A DNA stretch of 64,000 bases from Lysinibacillus sphaericus. Its GTDB lineage: Bacteria; Bacillota; Bacilli; Bacillales_A; Planococcaceae. Where the stretch lies: the NCBI RefSeq assembly GCF_001629735.1, contig NZ_CP015224.1, positions 3,472,001 to 3,536,000 of the forward strand, read 5' to 3'. The position numbers and the translations under genes were made by a program. Position 1 is the stretch's first letter. Each line of letters opens with the position of its first letter. The notes below the pieces were generated by a model. That model was not told the origin of the DNA, made no database searches, and saw only the letters and a program-made list of their open reading frames with translations. This document shows positions 26,454-36,041 of the stretch, one piece after another.

Positions 26454-26463
26454 CAGTTCAGCT

Positions 26464-26958
26464 TTATTTTATTTTGCGCGTACCTACTATGCCTTTAATA
26501 ATCGGTATCATTATCCCAATTATGACAGTTGGCAAGAACCACCATCCTATGGAAGTAGTCTCTTCCAGAGCAATTCGTACCATTTGGAATGATAAGCATG
26601 CGAATAAAATAAGACAGAAATTTTTTACTTCGTTTAACATTTTTCTGCTGTTCAAATAAAATGCTGCTACATTCTGTTCATTCAAACGAGCCGGAAAGTT
26701 ATGGATATGTGGAGCTTTCTCTAAAAGGCTCATTGTTATCCATAAAAACACACCTATAAACGGAAGAATAATGAGCTCTATTTTCGAACCCCATCGATCA
26801 ACCTCACCTTTACCATCAAAATGAACAGGAATTTCTTCAGGCAATTTACCCCACATAACTGAAATATAAAGGATAGATAAGAGGAATATTATAACTCCAA
26901 TATAATCACAAACCTTTTCAGACTTTGTTTTAGGTATTTTTAAAATAGGCCTATACAT
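26464..26958 (-). CDS. DUF1648 membrane protein
   Basis: The 164-residue protein has four membrane segments; the loop WGKLPEEIPVHFDGKGEVDRWGSK after the first helix is the DUF1648 signature. Related domains occur in SdpI-type immunity proteins and YhdP/YvlA-like membrane proteins, but here only the DUF1648 half is present. Role unknown. GAGGTGG precedes the ATG. Confidence 0.8.
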   Translation of the reverse strand: MYRPILKIPKTKSEKVCDYIGVIIFLLSILYISVMWGKLPEEIPVHFDGKGEVDRWGSKIELIILPFIGVFLWITMSLLEKAPHIHNFPARLNEQNVAAFYLNSRKMLNEVKNFCLILFACLSFQMVRIALEETTSIGWWFLPTVIIGIMIPIIKGIVGTRKIK

Positions 26959-27269
26959 TACGTGCCACCTCAGTTCATCTTCATATGTAATTTACGTTTT
27001 GACTTCTCTATAAGTTTCAAAATTTATGAATATTGGCTTAATATTCAATATACACCATTAACTATCGCTTTATTTCTAGCATATTTTAGCAAAAAATCTT
27101 CTTTTTTTATTACTTCAATCACAAATTTCTGCCACCTTTAAACTATTTATTACAGTAGAAATACTCATAATACTTTGTAAAATTCATATTTTCTGATATA
27201 AATGATATATATACATATTTCATTAATTTGTAACATTTCTACTAAATACTGAGAAAGGAAATTTCATCT
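26959..27269. other. Intergenic stretch, nothing recognised
   Basis: This AT-rich gap separates the divergent DUF1648 and chemoreceptor genes and must hold both promoters. I found no convincing operator, RNA structure or reading frame. Confidence 0.5.
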
Positions 27270-28964
27270 ATGCGATTTACTATCTACAAGAAATTATTAC
27301 TCGGTTTTTTTATAGTTATTTTAGTTCTAGTTGCTACTATCGGCTTAAATATAAAGCAGCTTGATTCTGTGAACAAAACTTATCGTACATTATTGGAGGA
27401 GCAAACAACTAAATCTATCGCTATTCAGGAATTACGCGTTATTGCCAAACAAGAGATTGTTAGTTTGCGTGGCTATTTACTGCTTGGAGATAAACAAAAT
27501 CTCCAAAGCAATCAAGACTCTCGGACAGAATTTAAACAAAAATCTGAAGAGCTCATGGCATCTCTGACGACCGAAAAATCCATTAAATTTCTAGAAGCTA
27601 TTAATAAAAGCGAGCAAAATGTTCAGCAGTTTGCCGATCGTATGTTTGAGTTAAAGGCTTCAGGTGAAACGGAAAAGTACGAAAAGCTCGATAGTACGCA
27701 AGGGCGGCTCATTATTAAACAATTTGACGAACGCGTTGAAAACCTTTCCAATTATCAACATGAATATATTGACGGAAAAATTGCTGCCACATCTCAACAA
27801 ATTCAAGATATTAAGTTCCAAATGATACTTCTTGGGGTTCTTGCAGTTGTCATAAGTCTGATAATTGCAATGGTTGTTGGTAGTCTAATGTCTCGACCAA
27901 TTAACGGTATGGCTAAGGCAGCTAAAAAAATAGCAGAAGGTGACTTAACGGCTGAACAGATTCGTATTAAAAATCGTGATGAAGTGGGTGACTTAGCCCA
28001 AGCATTTAATCAAATGGCCGTTAATTTGAAAGATTTAATTACAAATGTACGTCACAACACTGTACAAGTTAGTGGCTCTGCTGCAGAATTAACAGCAAGT
28101 GCTGACCAAACCATCCAAGCGACAGAGCAGATTACTTCTTCGATTCAAGAAGTGGCAAGTGGCTCTGAAGCTCAAGGTAAAAATGCTACAGAAAGCTCTG
28201 AAGCGATGAAAAATATGACAAAGGGCATACAGCAATTAGCATCTACTACGGCGGCGGTTTCGGAACTAGCAATGGAAACGAATTCAGAGGCTCAAAAGGG
28301 CAATAAATCATTACATCGAGTGATTTCACAAATGACTACTATTAATACTGCTGTATTAGAATCTGCAAGCGTAGTTAAGAATTTAGACGGTCATTCTATA
28401 GAAATCGGTAACATTATTGGCATTATTACAGATATTGCAGAGCAAACAAATTTATTAGCACTCAATGCCGCTATTGAGGCAGCTCGTGCGGGTGATCACG
28501 GGAGAGGCTTTGCCGTCGTGGCAGACGAGGTGAAAAAGTTAGCAGAGCAATCCAAAAAATCTGCAGAGCAAATTGCTACGTTAATAGCAGAAATCCAACA
28601 AGATACAAACCGTGCTGTAAAGGTGATGGATACAGGGACACAAGAGGTTCAAATCGGTATGCAGGTGGTACAGGTAGCTGAAGAAGGCTTCTCTAAAATT
28701 GTAGAGTTAATTGAACAAGTGTCCATGCAAATTCAAGATGCTACTACAGTTTCAGAAGAAATGTCATCCAGTGCGGAACAAATTTATGCATCCTTCGATG
28801 AAATAGCAACAATCGCTCAAATGTCTTCTAGTAATTTACAAAATGTCGCTTCTGCCTCTGAGGAGCAGTTAGCAACTATCGAGGAAGTCGCTGCTTCCGC
28901 AGCAACACTTTCAAATATGGCTGAGGAGCTTCAAACAGAAGTCTCTCGCTTTAAAATAGAATAA
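27270..28964 (+). CDS. Methyl-accepting chemotaxis protein
   Basis: Layout of the 564 residues: membrane helix (about 9-29), extracellular four-helix-bundle sensor (30-185), second helix (186-207), HAMP (208-260) and a cytoplasmic signalling hairpin whose tip reads [39 protein letters not shown]. Such receptors steer CheA. The 4HB sensor region gives no ligand. There are no che genes nearby. GAAAGGAAA precedes the ATG, and a terminator follows at once. Confidence 0.95.
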   Translation: MRFTIYKKLLLGFFIVILVLVATIGLNIKQLDSVNKTYRTLLEEQTTKSIAIQELRVIAKQEIVSLRGYLLLGDKQNLQSNQDSRTEFKQKSEELMASLTTEKSIKFLEAINKSEQNVQQFADRMFELKASGETEKYEKLDSTQGRLIIKQFDERVENLSNYQHEYIDGKIAATSQQIQDIKFQMILLGVLAVVISLIIAMVVGSLMSRPINGMAKAAKKIAEGDLTAEQIRIKNRDEVGDLAQAFNQMAVNLKDLITNVRHNTVQVSGSAAELTASADQTIQATEQITSSIQEVASGSEAQGKNATESSEAMKNMTKGIQQLASTTAAVSELAMETNSEAQKGNKSLHRVISQMTTINTAVLESASVVKNLDGHSIEIGNIIGIITDIAEQTNLLALNAAIEAARAGDHGRGFAVVADEVKKLAEQSKKSAEQIATLIAEIQQDTNRAVKVMDTGTQEVQIGMQVVQVAEEGFSKIVELIEQVSMQIQDATTVSEEMSSSAEQIYASFDEIATIAQMSSSNLQNVASASEEQLATIEEVAASAATLSNMAEELQTEVSRFKIE

Positions 28965-28968
28965 ATGA

Positions 28969-29008
28969 AAACTGCTCGAATTCCTTCTAGGAAACGAGCA
29001 GTTTTTTT
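28969..29008 (+). terminator. Terminator of the chemoreceptor gene
   Basis: AAACTGCTCG pairs with CGAGCAGTTT, with seven T. Confidence 0.88.
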
Positions 29009-29209
29009 CTATATATGTATAGGCTTTCACTCACTTATATTTTTCATATAATGGCTGCTTCCTCACTAGCAACTTGTAAAGTAGCTCTCTTACCAACCTG
29101 ACGCTTCCCTAAACAAACACAATAGATTTACGTATTGCTCTAAAGGAGGCAAAAAAATAACTGCATGCACACTTTGTCTACATGTCTATACGCATTGATA
29201 ACCCCCCAT

Positions 29210-29290
29210 TCAAGGACTTCCTTTAAAGCAAATTGTACCTTCTAAATCAAAGACAAATTTCTTCTTTTCTTCTACCTTTCTAACGTTCAT
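29210..29290 (-). pseudogene. Relic of the N terminus of an HAD phosphatase
   Basis: From ATG 29290 the minus strand reads KKKFVFDLEGTICFKGSP then stop. FVFDLEGTICF is a near copy of the catalytic FVFDLDGTICF of Cof-type HAD hydrolases, with the second aspartate changed to Glu. No remaining domain follows in one frame, though fragments such as VINAYRHV lie further on. It is a decayed gene between the chemoreceptor and leuA. The rest of 29010-29410 shows nothing else. Confidence 0.5.
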
Positions 29291-29414
29291 TCACAACTTT
29301 TATTTTCTAACAGACATTGCTTTTTTAGTAGCCATTTATTTACTTCACAATTATCAAATTTTTATCAAAACGAGCACTACTTTAGACAGAATTAAAAAAA
29401 TTTTTAGAAAATTA

Positions 29415-29443
29415 TTGACAGGTTATTAATATCCAAGTAATAT
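29415..29443 (+). promoter_or_regulatory. Promoter of the leuA leader
   Basis: TTGACA and TAATAT separated by 17 bases, about 60 bases before the T-box stem I. Confidence 0.8.
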
Positions 29444-29499
29444 TGCTTTCAACAACACATTACAGGCCAAGATTGGAAATAGTAAAAATGGTGATGTAC

Positions 29500-29718
29500 T
29501 TGTAGAGAGCCGATGGTTGGTGTAAATCGGTAGACACACATTTTGAACTCGTCCATGAGCTACTCCCTGAACAGTCTAGTAAGGGATGTCGGTTTCCCCC
29601 GTTAACAGGATAGACAGTGATAGCTGTCGATAAGGGGACTTTTTCTGTACAGAGAAGGTCAATTAGAGTGGTACCGCGAGCATAAACTCGTCTCTATTTT
29701 TAAATAGAGATGAGTTTT
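29500..29718 (+). promoter_or_regulatory. T-box leader of leuA, leucine-type
   Basis: Stem I begins with AGAGAGCCGATGGTTGG; a candidate specifier CTC (Leu) lies in TGAACTCGTCC near 29545. The T-box AGAGTGGTACCGCG is at 29665-29678 and is followed by a terminator (29684-29716: CTCGTCTCTATTT paired with its complement, then seven T). Uncharged tRNA-Leu would stabilise the antiterminator and turn leuA on. Confidence 0.92.
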
Positions 29719-29790
29719 TTTATTTTTTAGTGAATCATTGGCCTACGTGTAGCTTTTAGATACTGATAACTACAAGAGGAGTGTTAAAGA

Positions 29791-31362
29791 ATGGGAAGAA
29801 AAATTTGGGTATTTGATACAACATTACGTGATGGTGAACAGGTGCCAGGAGCTAAGCTAAATTTATATGAAAAAGTAGAAATAGCACAGCAACTGAAAAA
29901 ATTAGGTGTCGATATTATCGAAGCTGGATTCCCCGCTTCATCACAGGGAGATTTTGATGCTGTCAAAGCTGTAGCTGAGAAGGTCGGTACTACTGGCGAT
30001 ATTATGATTACAGCATTAGCACGTGCAGTAAAGGCAGATATTGATGCCGTCTACCATGCTGTGAAATACGCTGAAAACCCTATGATTCACATGGTTCTTG
30101 GGACATCCGATATACATGTGGAGAAAAAATTTAGTAAATCAAAAGATCAAATTCTGCAAATTGGAGTAGATGCTGTAAAGTATGCCAAAACTCTTTTGCC
30201 TCAAGTTCAATATTCCACAGAGGATGCATCTCGTTCAGATTTTGAATATCTTTGGAAAACAATTGAAGCTGTTATGAGGGCTGGTGCCACTATGATTAAC
30301 GTACCTGATACAGTCGGATTTGCAGAACCAGAAGAATTTGGTGAGATGATTTTTAAATTAAACAACCGTATGAAAAATTTAGACGACAGTGTCCTTCTTA
30401 GCGTTCATTGCCACAATGACCTTGGAATGGCAACTGCAAATACGCTTGCTGCCATAAAAAATGGTGCCGACAAAGTCGAATGTACAATTAATGGTATCGG
30501 TGAACGCGCAGGTAATGCGGCATTAGAAGAAGTCGTTATGGCACTAAAAACGCGTAGCACTATCTATAATGCTGATACTCGTATTAACACTAAAGAAATT
30601 ATTAATACCTCTCGTCTTGTTTCTAGTTTTATGGGCTTAGATGTTCAAGTCAATAAAGCTATTACGGGAGATAATGCATTCGCCCATTCATCGGGTATCC
30701 ATCAGGACGGATTACTAAAATCTCGTGATGCTTATGAAATTGTGCACCCTGAAGACGTTGGTCTTGATGATATGGAGCTAGTACTGACAGCACGTTCTGG
30801 CCGACATGCTGTGAAAAATGCTCTTGAAAAGTTAGGGTTTTCAAATCTTTCTACAGATGAATTTGAGGGAATCTTTGAAGGTTTCCTAAAGCTAGCGGAT
30901 GCCAAAAAGGAAGTATACGATCACGATTTATACGTTATTGTTGAAAGCTATTATGAAAAACATGATGCTTCTCACAAGAATGCAACTCACTATAGTGACC
31001 AATTCTTTGATATTGAAGATTTACAAGTCGTCAGCAATACAAGTTTCCCTTCAGCGAGCGTTAAAGTACGGAAAGGTAACGAAGTATTGAAGGCTAGCGC
31101 AGTTGGCTCAGGTCCAATTGATGCTCTCTATTCTGCCATTGCAGAAATTACAAGCATGGATGTAAAACTAGTGGAATATAATATCAATAGTGTTTCGCGC
31201 GGCAAAGAGGCGCTAGGAAAAGTAAAAATCACGATCGAGCATGAGGGTGAAAAGTATATGGCAAAAGCTGCAGATACTGACATTTTAAAAGCTAGTGCCC
31301 TAGCCTATATGAATGCCATCAATAGCATTGTCGTGGCCAAATTAACACCTGTTATGAATTAA
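29791..31362 (+). CDS. leuA: 2-isopropylmalate synthase
   Basis: The 523-residue protein has [10 protein letters not shown] at the N terminus, [14 protein letters not shown] (metal-binding histidines), [15 protein letters not shown] and [11 protein letters not shown], all LeuA signatures, followed by the C-terminal leucine-binding regulatory domain (about 385-515). It condenses acetyl-CoA and 2-oxoisovalerate, the first committed step to leucine. No leuB, leuC or leuD follows; the gene is alone between its T-box and a terminator, so the other steps lie elsewhere. Confidence 0.94.
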   Translation: MGRKIWVFDTTLRDGEQVPGAKLNLYEKVEIAQQLKKLGVDIIEAGFPASSQGDFDAVKAVAEKVGTTGDIMITALARAVKADIDAVYHAVKYAENPMIHMVLGTSDIHVEKKFSKSKDQILQIGVDAVKYAKTLLPQVQYSTEDASRSDFEYLWKTIEAVMRAGATMINVPDTVGFAEPEEFGEMIFKLNNRMKNLDDSVLLSVHCHNDLGMATANTLAAIKNGADKVECTINGIGERAGNAALEEVVMALKTRSTIYNADTRINTKEIINTSRLVSSFMGLDVQVNKAITGDNAFAHSSGIHQDGLLKSRDAYEIVHPEDVGLDDMELVLTARSGRHAVKNALEKLGFSNLSTDEFEGIFEGFLKLADAKKEVYDHDLYVIVESYYEKHDASHKNATHYSDQFFDIEDLQVVSNTSFPSASVKVRKGNEVLKASAVGSGPIDALYSAIAEITSMDVKLVEYNINSVSRGKEALGKVKITIEHEGEKYMAKAADTDILKASALAYMNAINSIVVAKLTPVMN

Positions 31363-31366
31363 ACAA

Positions 31367-31406
31367 GAAAAGCAGTATGGCCTCATTCAGCCATACTGCT
31401 TTTTCA
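31367..31406 (+). terminator. Bidirectional terminator
   Basis: AAAAGCAGTATGGC with its exact complement and T5; shared by convergent leuA and the synthetase gene. Confidence 0.9.
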
Positions 31407-31409
31407 AGT

Positions 31410-33044
31410 CTAGCGACTATCCCTTACTAACTTTTGATATTCTTCTTCTATTAGTTCAATGTCCAGCCGTTCAAACAAAGGTGTTATGTCTTCAATGGTT
31501 TTAGGTAACTCTACTTGCTCATGCCACATTATTTCATCTATTCCTAACATATCTCTTACCTTCGCTGCTGAAAACGGTAGAAATGGTTGTAGTAATTGTC
31601 CGAGATTGGCAATGATATAGACACAGGTAGCTAGTGTACAATTGCCCGCCTCCACATTTTCTTTTACTTGTAACCATGGCTGTTGTTCATCGAAGTAACG
31701 ATTAGCTCCACGAATATACTCAAAAATGGTCTCTAACGCTTGCTTGAAACGGCCACCCTCAATAAGAATACCCACTTCATTAAATAGCTGAATAGTTTGT
31801 TTACGAATAGTACTATCCACTTCAGCCTGTGGCACTTGACTAGCAAAGGATTTCTCTATAAATTTCAATGTTCGGTTCACAAAATTACCATAGGCACCAA
31901 GTAATTCACCGTTATGACTGTAAATAAATTCTCGCCATGAAAAATCAGTATCGCGATTTTCTGGTGCATTAGTCGTTAAGAAATAGCGAATAGAGTCAGC
32001 ATCATAACGACTTAAAATATAAGGAACCCATACTGCCCAGTTTTGACTCGTCGATAATTTGCGTTTTTCTAATGTTAAATATTCATTAGATACGATATGT
32101 GTCGGTAAAGCTTGCACACCTAGTCCCATCAAAATAGCTGGCCAAATAACTGTGTGGAATGGAATATTATCCTTACCATGGACATAATACGAAATCGTTT
32201 CTTCATTCCATAAGTCTTCAATCGCCATATGATGTTGCTTTGCCCATTCTAGGCTAGCAGTTAAATACCCCGCCACTGCTTCAATCCACACATATATTTT
32301 CTTACCATCAAAGCCAGGAACCGGAACATCTATTCCATTTGGTAAATCTCTCGTTACTGCTCGGTCAGGAACGCCCTCTGCTAAGTAGCGCTCTGTCAAT
32401 CCTAATGCATTATCCCTCCAACGTTTCTCTGCCTTTGCCTCGGATAAGAAGGACTCTAATTTCCCTTGAAATTGACTAAAGGTAAAATAAAAATGTTCTG
32501 TCTCTCGAATTACTGGCTCATTCCCACATATTTTACAGCTCTTATCGATTAAATCTAGTGGGTCTAAAATTTCCGAGCAGTTATCACATTGATCTCCTCT
32601 CGCCTTTGCACCACAATTTGGGCATATACCCTCTACAAATCGATCTGGCAAAAATTGCTGATCTGTCTCACAGTAAGCCTGTTCAATTTTCTTTTTATAT
32701 AAAAAGTGGTTGGCAAGTAGCTGTAAAAATAAGCCCTTAACGGATTCATGATGGTGCTCTGCATCCGTTCTTGTGTATAAATCATAAGTAAATCCTAGCT
32801 TATTAAAACATTTTTTAAATTCTTCATGATAATGATTAGCAATCGCCTCGGTTGTTGTGTTTTCCTGAGCTGCACGAATAGAAATTGGTGTACCATTACA
32901 GTCACTACCCGATACGTATAGTACTTGTTCACCTTTTTGACGGTAATATCTGGCCAAAATATCACCTGGTAATAATGCGGCTACATGTCCTAAATGCAAA
33001 GAGCCATTTGCATACGGCCAAGCGCCTCCAATAACGATAGTCAT
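31410..33044 (-). CDS. metG: Methionyl-tRNA synthetase
   Basis: The 544-residue class I synthetase shows the HIGH motif as GSLHLGH, a two-knuckle zinc insert ([16 protein letters not shown] and CKICG) and the KMSKS loop as KRKLSTSQ. The C-terminal tRNA-binding EMAP/Trbp111 domain of B. subtilis MetS is absent, so this is the short form. ATG 33044 has GGGGAG nine bases before it. The T-box leader with an ATG specifier confirms the amino acid. It may be a second synthetase; the window cannot tell. Confidence 0.93.
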   Translation of the reverse strand: MTIVIGGAWPYANGSLHLGHVAALLPGDILARYYRQKGEQVLYVSGSDCNGTPISIRAAQENTTTEAIANHYHEEFKKCFNKLGFTYDLYTRTDAEHHHESVKGLFLQLLANHFLYKKKIEQAYCETDQQFLPDRFVEGICPNCGAKARGDQCDNCSEILDPLDLIDKSCKICGNEPVIRETEHFYFTFSQFQGKLESFLSEAKAEKRWRDNALGLTERYLAEGVPDRAVTRDLPNGIDVPVPGFDGKKIYVWIEAVAGYLTASLEWAKQHHMAIEDLWNEETISYYVHGKDNIPFHTVIWPAILMGLGVQALPTHIVSNEYLTLEKRKLSTSQNWAVWVPYILSRYDADSIRYFLTTNAPENRDTDFSWREFIYSHNGELLGAYGNFVNRTLKFIEKSFASQVPQAEVDSTIRKQTIQLFNEVGILIEGGRFKQALETIFEYIRGANRYFDEQQPWLQVKENVEAGNCTLATCVYIIANLGQLLQPFLPFSAAKVRDMLGIDEIMWHEQVELPKTIEDITPLFERLDIELIEEEYQKLVRDSR

Positions 33045-33085
33045 TCTAAATTGCTCCCCTCTCATTAAAAATGGTAAAAAAAAAT

Positions 33086-33330
33086 CGCCCTAATCAAATC
33101 TGATTAGGACGAGTCTACCCGTGTTACCACCTATATTTACAAATAGCTCACACTATTTGCCTTATTCAGTACGTCTTTTTTTAAAGTAAAAGATACTGCC
33201 GCTGTTGTAACGAGTGCCCATCTCGTCGTAATCTACTTGCTATAAGCTTTCGGTACGAAGCTCAAAGGTCATTTTCAAAAGGATTCATTTACCTCATTTC
33301 CACCAACAGAGGCTCTCTACAAAATGCTAT
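33086..33330 (-). promoter_or_regulatory. T-box leader of the methionyl-tRNA synthetase gene
   Basis: On the minus strand stem I begins AGAGAGCCTCTGTTGG near 33318 and includes GAAAATGACC, giving ATG (Met) as candidate specifier. The T-box ATAGGTGGTAACACGGG is at about 33117-33134 and the terminator stem CGTCCTAATC/GATTAGGGCG with T9 at 33081-33111. The T-box AACACGG is a variant of ACCGCGG. Confidence 0.88.
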
Positions 33331-33377
33331 TCCTATCTACTTTTCCTTTTCAATGCTTTATCTATAGGATTGGCACT

Positions 33378-33406
33378 ATTCTACGCTTTATTACGATGAA
33401 ATGCAA
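33378..33406 (-). promoter_or_regulatory. Promoter of the synthetase leader
   Basis: TTGCAT and TAGAAT separated by 17 bases on the minus strand, about 50 bases before stem I. Confidence 0.65.
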
Positions 33407-33472
33407 TAATTGTCGTTAAGTCGCTTCCATTTTTTCGAATAGGCTCACCTAATGTTAATGGGTTTATCATAA

Positions 33473-34120
33473 TTAGCCTAACTCTATGTTTAGTAACTCC
33501 GTTAAATCATCTATCACAATATGTGCCTGTTGCAATTCATGGTCCTGAGCAAAGTCAAAGCGAGCACCTATTGAAAGTAGCGCGTTATCGCGGGCAGCTT
33601 GAATATCGGAAGAACGATCACCAACTACCGCCCCGTCCTGAATTCCATTGTCTTGCATTACTTTTTTCACTAAGTCTGATTTATGACCGCTAGCAATGGA
33701 TTGAATGCTGTAAGTCCCCTTTATAAATCGCTCTAATTGATAGGTTTCTACAATTGCCTGTAAATAGTCAACCTGTCCATTACTCGCTATGTATAACGGA
33801 TAGCTTTTTGACAATGTGGCAAGAGTTTGCTCAGCATGTGGATAAAGCGCACCTTTACGACTACGGATTTGCTCCGTCAACTTTACATGAAAGAGCACAT
33901 TGCTCTCCTCACGTATGTCTACTGAATGCATTGGACATAAGGTCTCCCATACTACCGGTAGAGGAACACCCATAATTTCACGGTATTTTTCAATGGGTGT
34001 TTCTCCCTGCCATAAGCCCTTTGTACGCAACACATCAAATGTGGCATCTAGCGCAGGTTCTAAAATAAGATTTGTTTGAAATAAAGTGCCATCCATATCA
34101 AAAATAAAAGCTTTCGTCAT
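33473..34120 (-). CDS. HAD-superfamily phosphatase, Gph/PhoE-like
   Basis: The 215-residue protein opens with FIFDMDGTLFQTNL (catalytic DxDGT), has YIASNGQ (motif II), a conserved Lys in SGHKSDLV and VVGDRSSDIQAARDN (motifs III-IV), and a helical cap of subclass I. Substrates in this group include phosphoglycolate and nucleotides; not predictable here. AAGGAGTG lies before the ATG. It follows fosB by 15 bases and may be the third gene of the rsgA-fosB transcript. Confidence 0.88.
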   Translation of the reverse strand: MTKAFIFDMDGTLFQTNLILEPALDATFDVLRTKGLWQGETPIEKYREIMGVPLPVVWETLCPMHSVDIREESNVLFHVKLTEQIRSRKGALYPHAEQTLATLSKSYPLYIASNGQVDYLQAIVETYQLERFIKGTYSIQSIASGHKSDLVKKVMQDNGIQDGAVVGDRSSDIQAARDNALLSIGARFDFAQDHELQQAHIVIDDLTELLNIELG

Positions 34121-34135
34121 AAAATCACTCCTTGC

Positions 34136-34561
34136 TTAATGATTAAAAAACTCCATATGTAACTTCTCCTTCTTATAATAATCCAAACGATCTTGTAAAG
34201 TCCCCGTATGAAATTCAAACTTATGTCCATCAGGATCGGTAAAATAAATTGATTTTTTATCTCTTTCATCTCTTTGTCGGCCATCTAAAATAAGAACCTT
34301 CAATTGTACTAATTTATCATACATTTTATCGAACTCATCCTCAGAGATCGTGAAAGCGATATGTGTATAGGAATATTGAATGTCATTGCGCGGTATATCT
34401 TTTTCAACATTGAGGGCAAGCCACAGCCCATTTACATCAAAATAGGCTGTGCTGTTTCCCTTTACAAGTAACTTAGCACCGAAAACATTTTCATAAAATG
34501 CAATGGATTTCTCTAGATCAGACACTGAAAAGAGTAGATGATTTATGCTTTGTACTGTCAT
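34136..34561 (-). CDS. fosB: FosB bacillithiol transferase, fosfomycin resistance
   Basis: The 141-residue VOC protein matches FosB along its length: INHLLFSVSDLEKSIAFY at the N terminus, GLWLALNVEKDIPRNDI in the middle, and GRQRDERDKKSIYFTDPDGHKFEFHTGTL at the end. Metal ligands are His8, His67 and Glu116. FosB opens the epoxide of fosfomycin with bacillithiol, using a divalent metal. ATG 34561 follows TAGGAGC and lies 10 bases after the rsgA stop. Co-transcription with rsgA behind an attenuator-like leader suggests antibiotic-linked induction. Confidence 0.94.
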   Translation of the reverse strand: MTVQSINHLLFSVSDLEKSIAFYENVFGAKLLVKGNSTAYFDVNGLWLALNVEKDIPRNDIQYSYTHIAFTISEDEFDKMYDKLVQLKVLILDGRQRDERDKKSIYFTDPDGHKFEFHTGTLQDRLDYYKKEKLHMEFFNH

Positions 34562-34571
34562 ATGTGTGCTC

Positions 34572-35645
34572 CTATTTGTTTTTTCCCTTTTTAACACCTT
34601 TAGAAATTTGCTTCCACTTACGTTGCTCCTCGAGCTTTGCCTGGACATTTGTTTTACGTTCCATGTAAGCTAATTCTCTTTGTAGCTTAAAATAGCTTTG
34701 CAAACGATTTTGATCAAGTTCACCATCAGCAATAGCTTTTCGCACTGCACAATGCGGCTCTTTTTGATGGGTACAATCACGATAACGGCAAGCTTTTGCT
34801 AATTCCTCAACATCTTGAAAGCTGGATGATAAACTATCACCTTGATTCCATAACTGTAGCTCACGCATTCCGGGCGTATCAATTAAACAGCCACCTGAGG
34901 GTAATATCACTAGCTCTCTATGGGTCGTTGTATGACGTCCTTTTGCATCGTCTTCACGAATGTCTGATACCTTCATCAGCATTTCGCCACACAGAGCATT
35001 CGTCAATGTAGATTTTCCTGCACCGGAGGAGCCCAGCAATGCTCCAGTGACCCCTTCAGTAAATAAGGCCTGAATTTCCGTTAAGCCTTCTCCAGAAATA
35101 GCACTCGTTACGAAAATATCTACACCCAATGCTACTGACTCAACTTCTTTTACTAAGCTTGATTCATCCTCGCATAAATCTGCCTTTGTAAGAACAATAA
35201 TGGGCTTTGCACCTGAATCCCAGGCAGCTACTAAATATCGTTCCAAACGGCGAATATTAAAATCAGCATTCAAGCTCATGACTAATAACACAATATCCAC
35301 ATTCGATGCAACAATCTGTTCCTGTATCTCTAGACCAGCAACTTTTCGCGAAAAGACAGATTTTCGTTTGAATAACTGATGAATAATTGCTCGTTCCTCA
35401 CCAGGCATTTTCTCTACCAGCACCCAATCGCCCACTGCCGGATAGTCTTCACGAGCTAAAGATGTATAGGCATAATGACCAGCGATTGTTGCAAGCCATT
35501 CCCCTTCTTGAGCTAACACTCGATAGGAATGCTTATGCTCTAAAGTGACCCTCGCAGGCACACAATTTTTAAACTTAGATTGTTTTTTCATTTCTAATAT
35601 TTGCTCTTCAAAATATTTTGTAAAACCTAATGTTGTTAAATTCAA
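34572..35645 (-). CDS. rsgA: RsgA-like ribosome-associated GTPase
   Basis: The 357-residue protein has an N-terminal OB fold, the circularly permuted GTPase (TKAD as G4, then GSSGAGKST as G1, G3 as DTPGMREL) and a C-terminal zinc knuckle (CRYRDCTHQKEPHCAV). RsgA matures the 30S subunit. Its length and K-rich tail fit the longer paralog of RsgA rather than the roughly 295-residue housekeeping YloQ form, so it is probably a second copy. TTG start with TAGGAGG upstream. The leader at 35739-35964 suggests translation-stress control. Confidence 0.9.
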   Translation of the reverse strand: MNLTTLGFTKYFEEQILEMKKQSKFKNCVPARVTLEHKHSYRVLAQEGEWLATIAGHYAYTSLAREDYPAVGDWVLVEKMPGEERAIIHQLFKRKSVFSRKVAGLEIQEQIVASNVDIVLLVMSLNADFNIRRLERYLVAAWDSGAKPIIVLTKADLCEDESSLVKEVESVALGVDIFVTSAISGEGLTEIQALFTEGVTGALLGSSGAGKSTLTNALCGEMLMKVSDIREDDAKGRHTTTHRELVILPSGGCLIDTPGMRELQLWNQGDSLSSSFQDVEELAKACRYRDCTHQKEPHCAVRKAIADGELDQNRLQSYFKLQRELAYMERKTNVQAKLEEQRKWKQISKGVKKGKNK

Positions 35646-35738
35646 ATTAATTTCCTCCTAAATATGCGTTTCTATGAGGCTTCTGTGCAGACTTCCACAA
35701 GAAGCAATTATCTTGATTCAGCAAATTTGAACCACGAT

Positions 35739-35779
35739 AAAAAACCTTGTACCTGCATAATTCGGCAGTTACAAGGTTT
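35739..35779 (-). terminator. Leader terminator upstream of rsgA
   Basis: On the minus strand AAACCTTGTA-CTGC pairs with GCAG-TACAAGGTTT and is followed by TTTATC after six T. It sits about 90 bases before the rsgA start, so transcription into rsgA-fosB must pass it. Confidence 0.87.
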
Positions 35780-35855
35780 CACACGCACGTTTAAAGGATA
35801 TACAAGTACATCGAGCTATGCACGACGTCTCTTTGTATATATTAGGCGTGTGAAA
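35777..35855 (-). promoter_or_regulatory. Long leader hairpin upstream of rsgA
   Basis: TTTCACACGC (35846-35855 side) pairs with GCGTGTGAAA, and inside it ATATACAA pairs with TTGTATAT, giving an extended hairpin of about 79 bases. Its last bases overlap the first stem bases of the terminator. The leader peptide gene ends inside it. Confidence 0.7.
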
Positions 35856-35902
35856 TGAAACAAACCGAATTGCAGTTCGCTAAAAATAGATTTATTCATC
35901 AT
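35816..35902 (-). CDS. Leader peptide of the rsgA-fosB operon
   Basis: A 28-codon frame starts at ATG 35902 (a second ATG follows directly) with AGTAGGTGATG upstream as ribosome binding site. The peptide starts MMNKSIFSELQFGLFHF and ends IYTKRRRA; its last third lies in the leader hairpin. Position, ribosome binding site and a basic end resemble leader peptides that control ribosome-protection genes by stalling. Function is inference. Confidence 0.55.
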   Translation of the reverse strand: MMNKSIFSELQFGLFHFTRLIYTKRRRA

Positions 35903-35935
35903 GTCACATCACCTACTTTCCATTTAGTTGTTACC

Positions 35936-35964
35936 AATATATACAAAATTTTAGGAATTGTCAA
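35936..35964 (-). promoter_or_regulatory. Promoter of the rsgA-fosB leader
   Basis: TTGACA and TATATT, 17 bases apart on the minus strand, about 30 bases before the leader peptide start. Confidence 0.8.
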
Positions 35965-36041
35965 ATACAATATTATAAGCATGTATCTACTTCCTCAACG
36001 CATAGAATGTACAAGACCAATAAATGCGAGGAGATGTTGAA

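Noticed and set aside
27170..27210. Possible sigma-D promoter of the chemoreceptor gene
   Set aside because: A TAAA and a GATAT-like element occur but the spacing is several bases too short.
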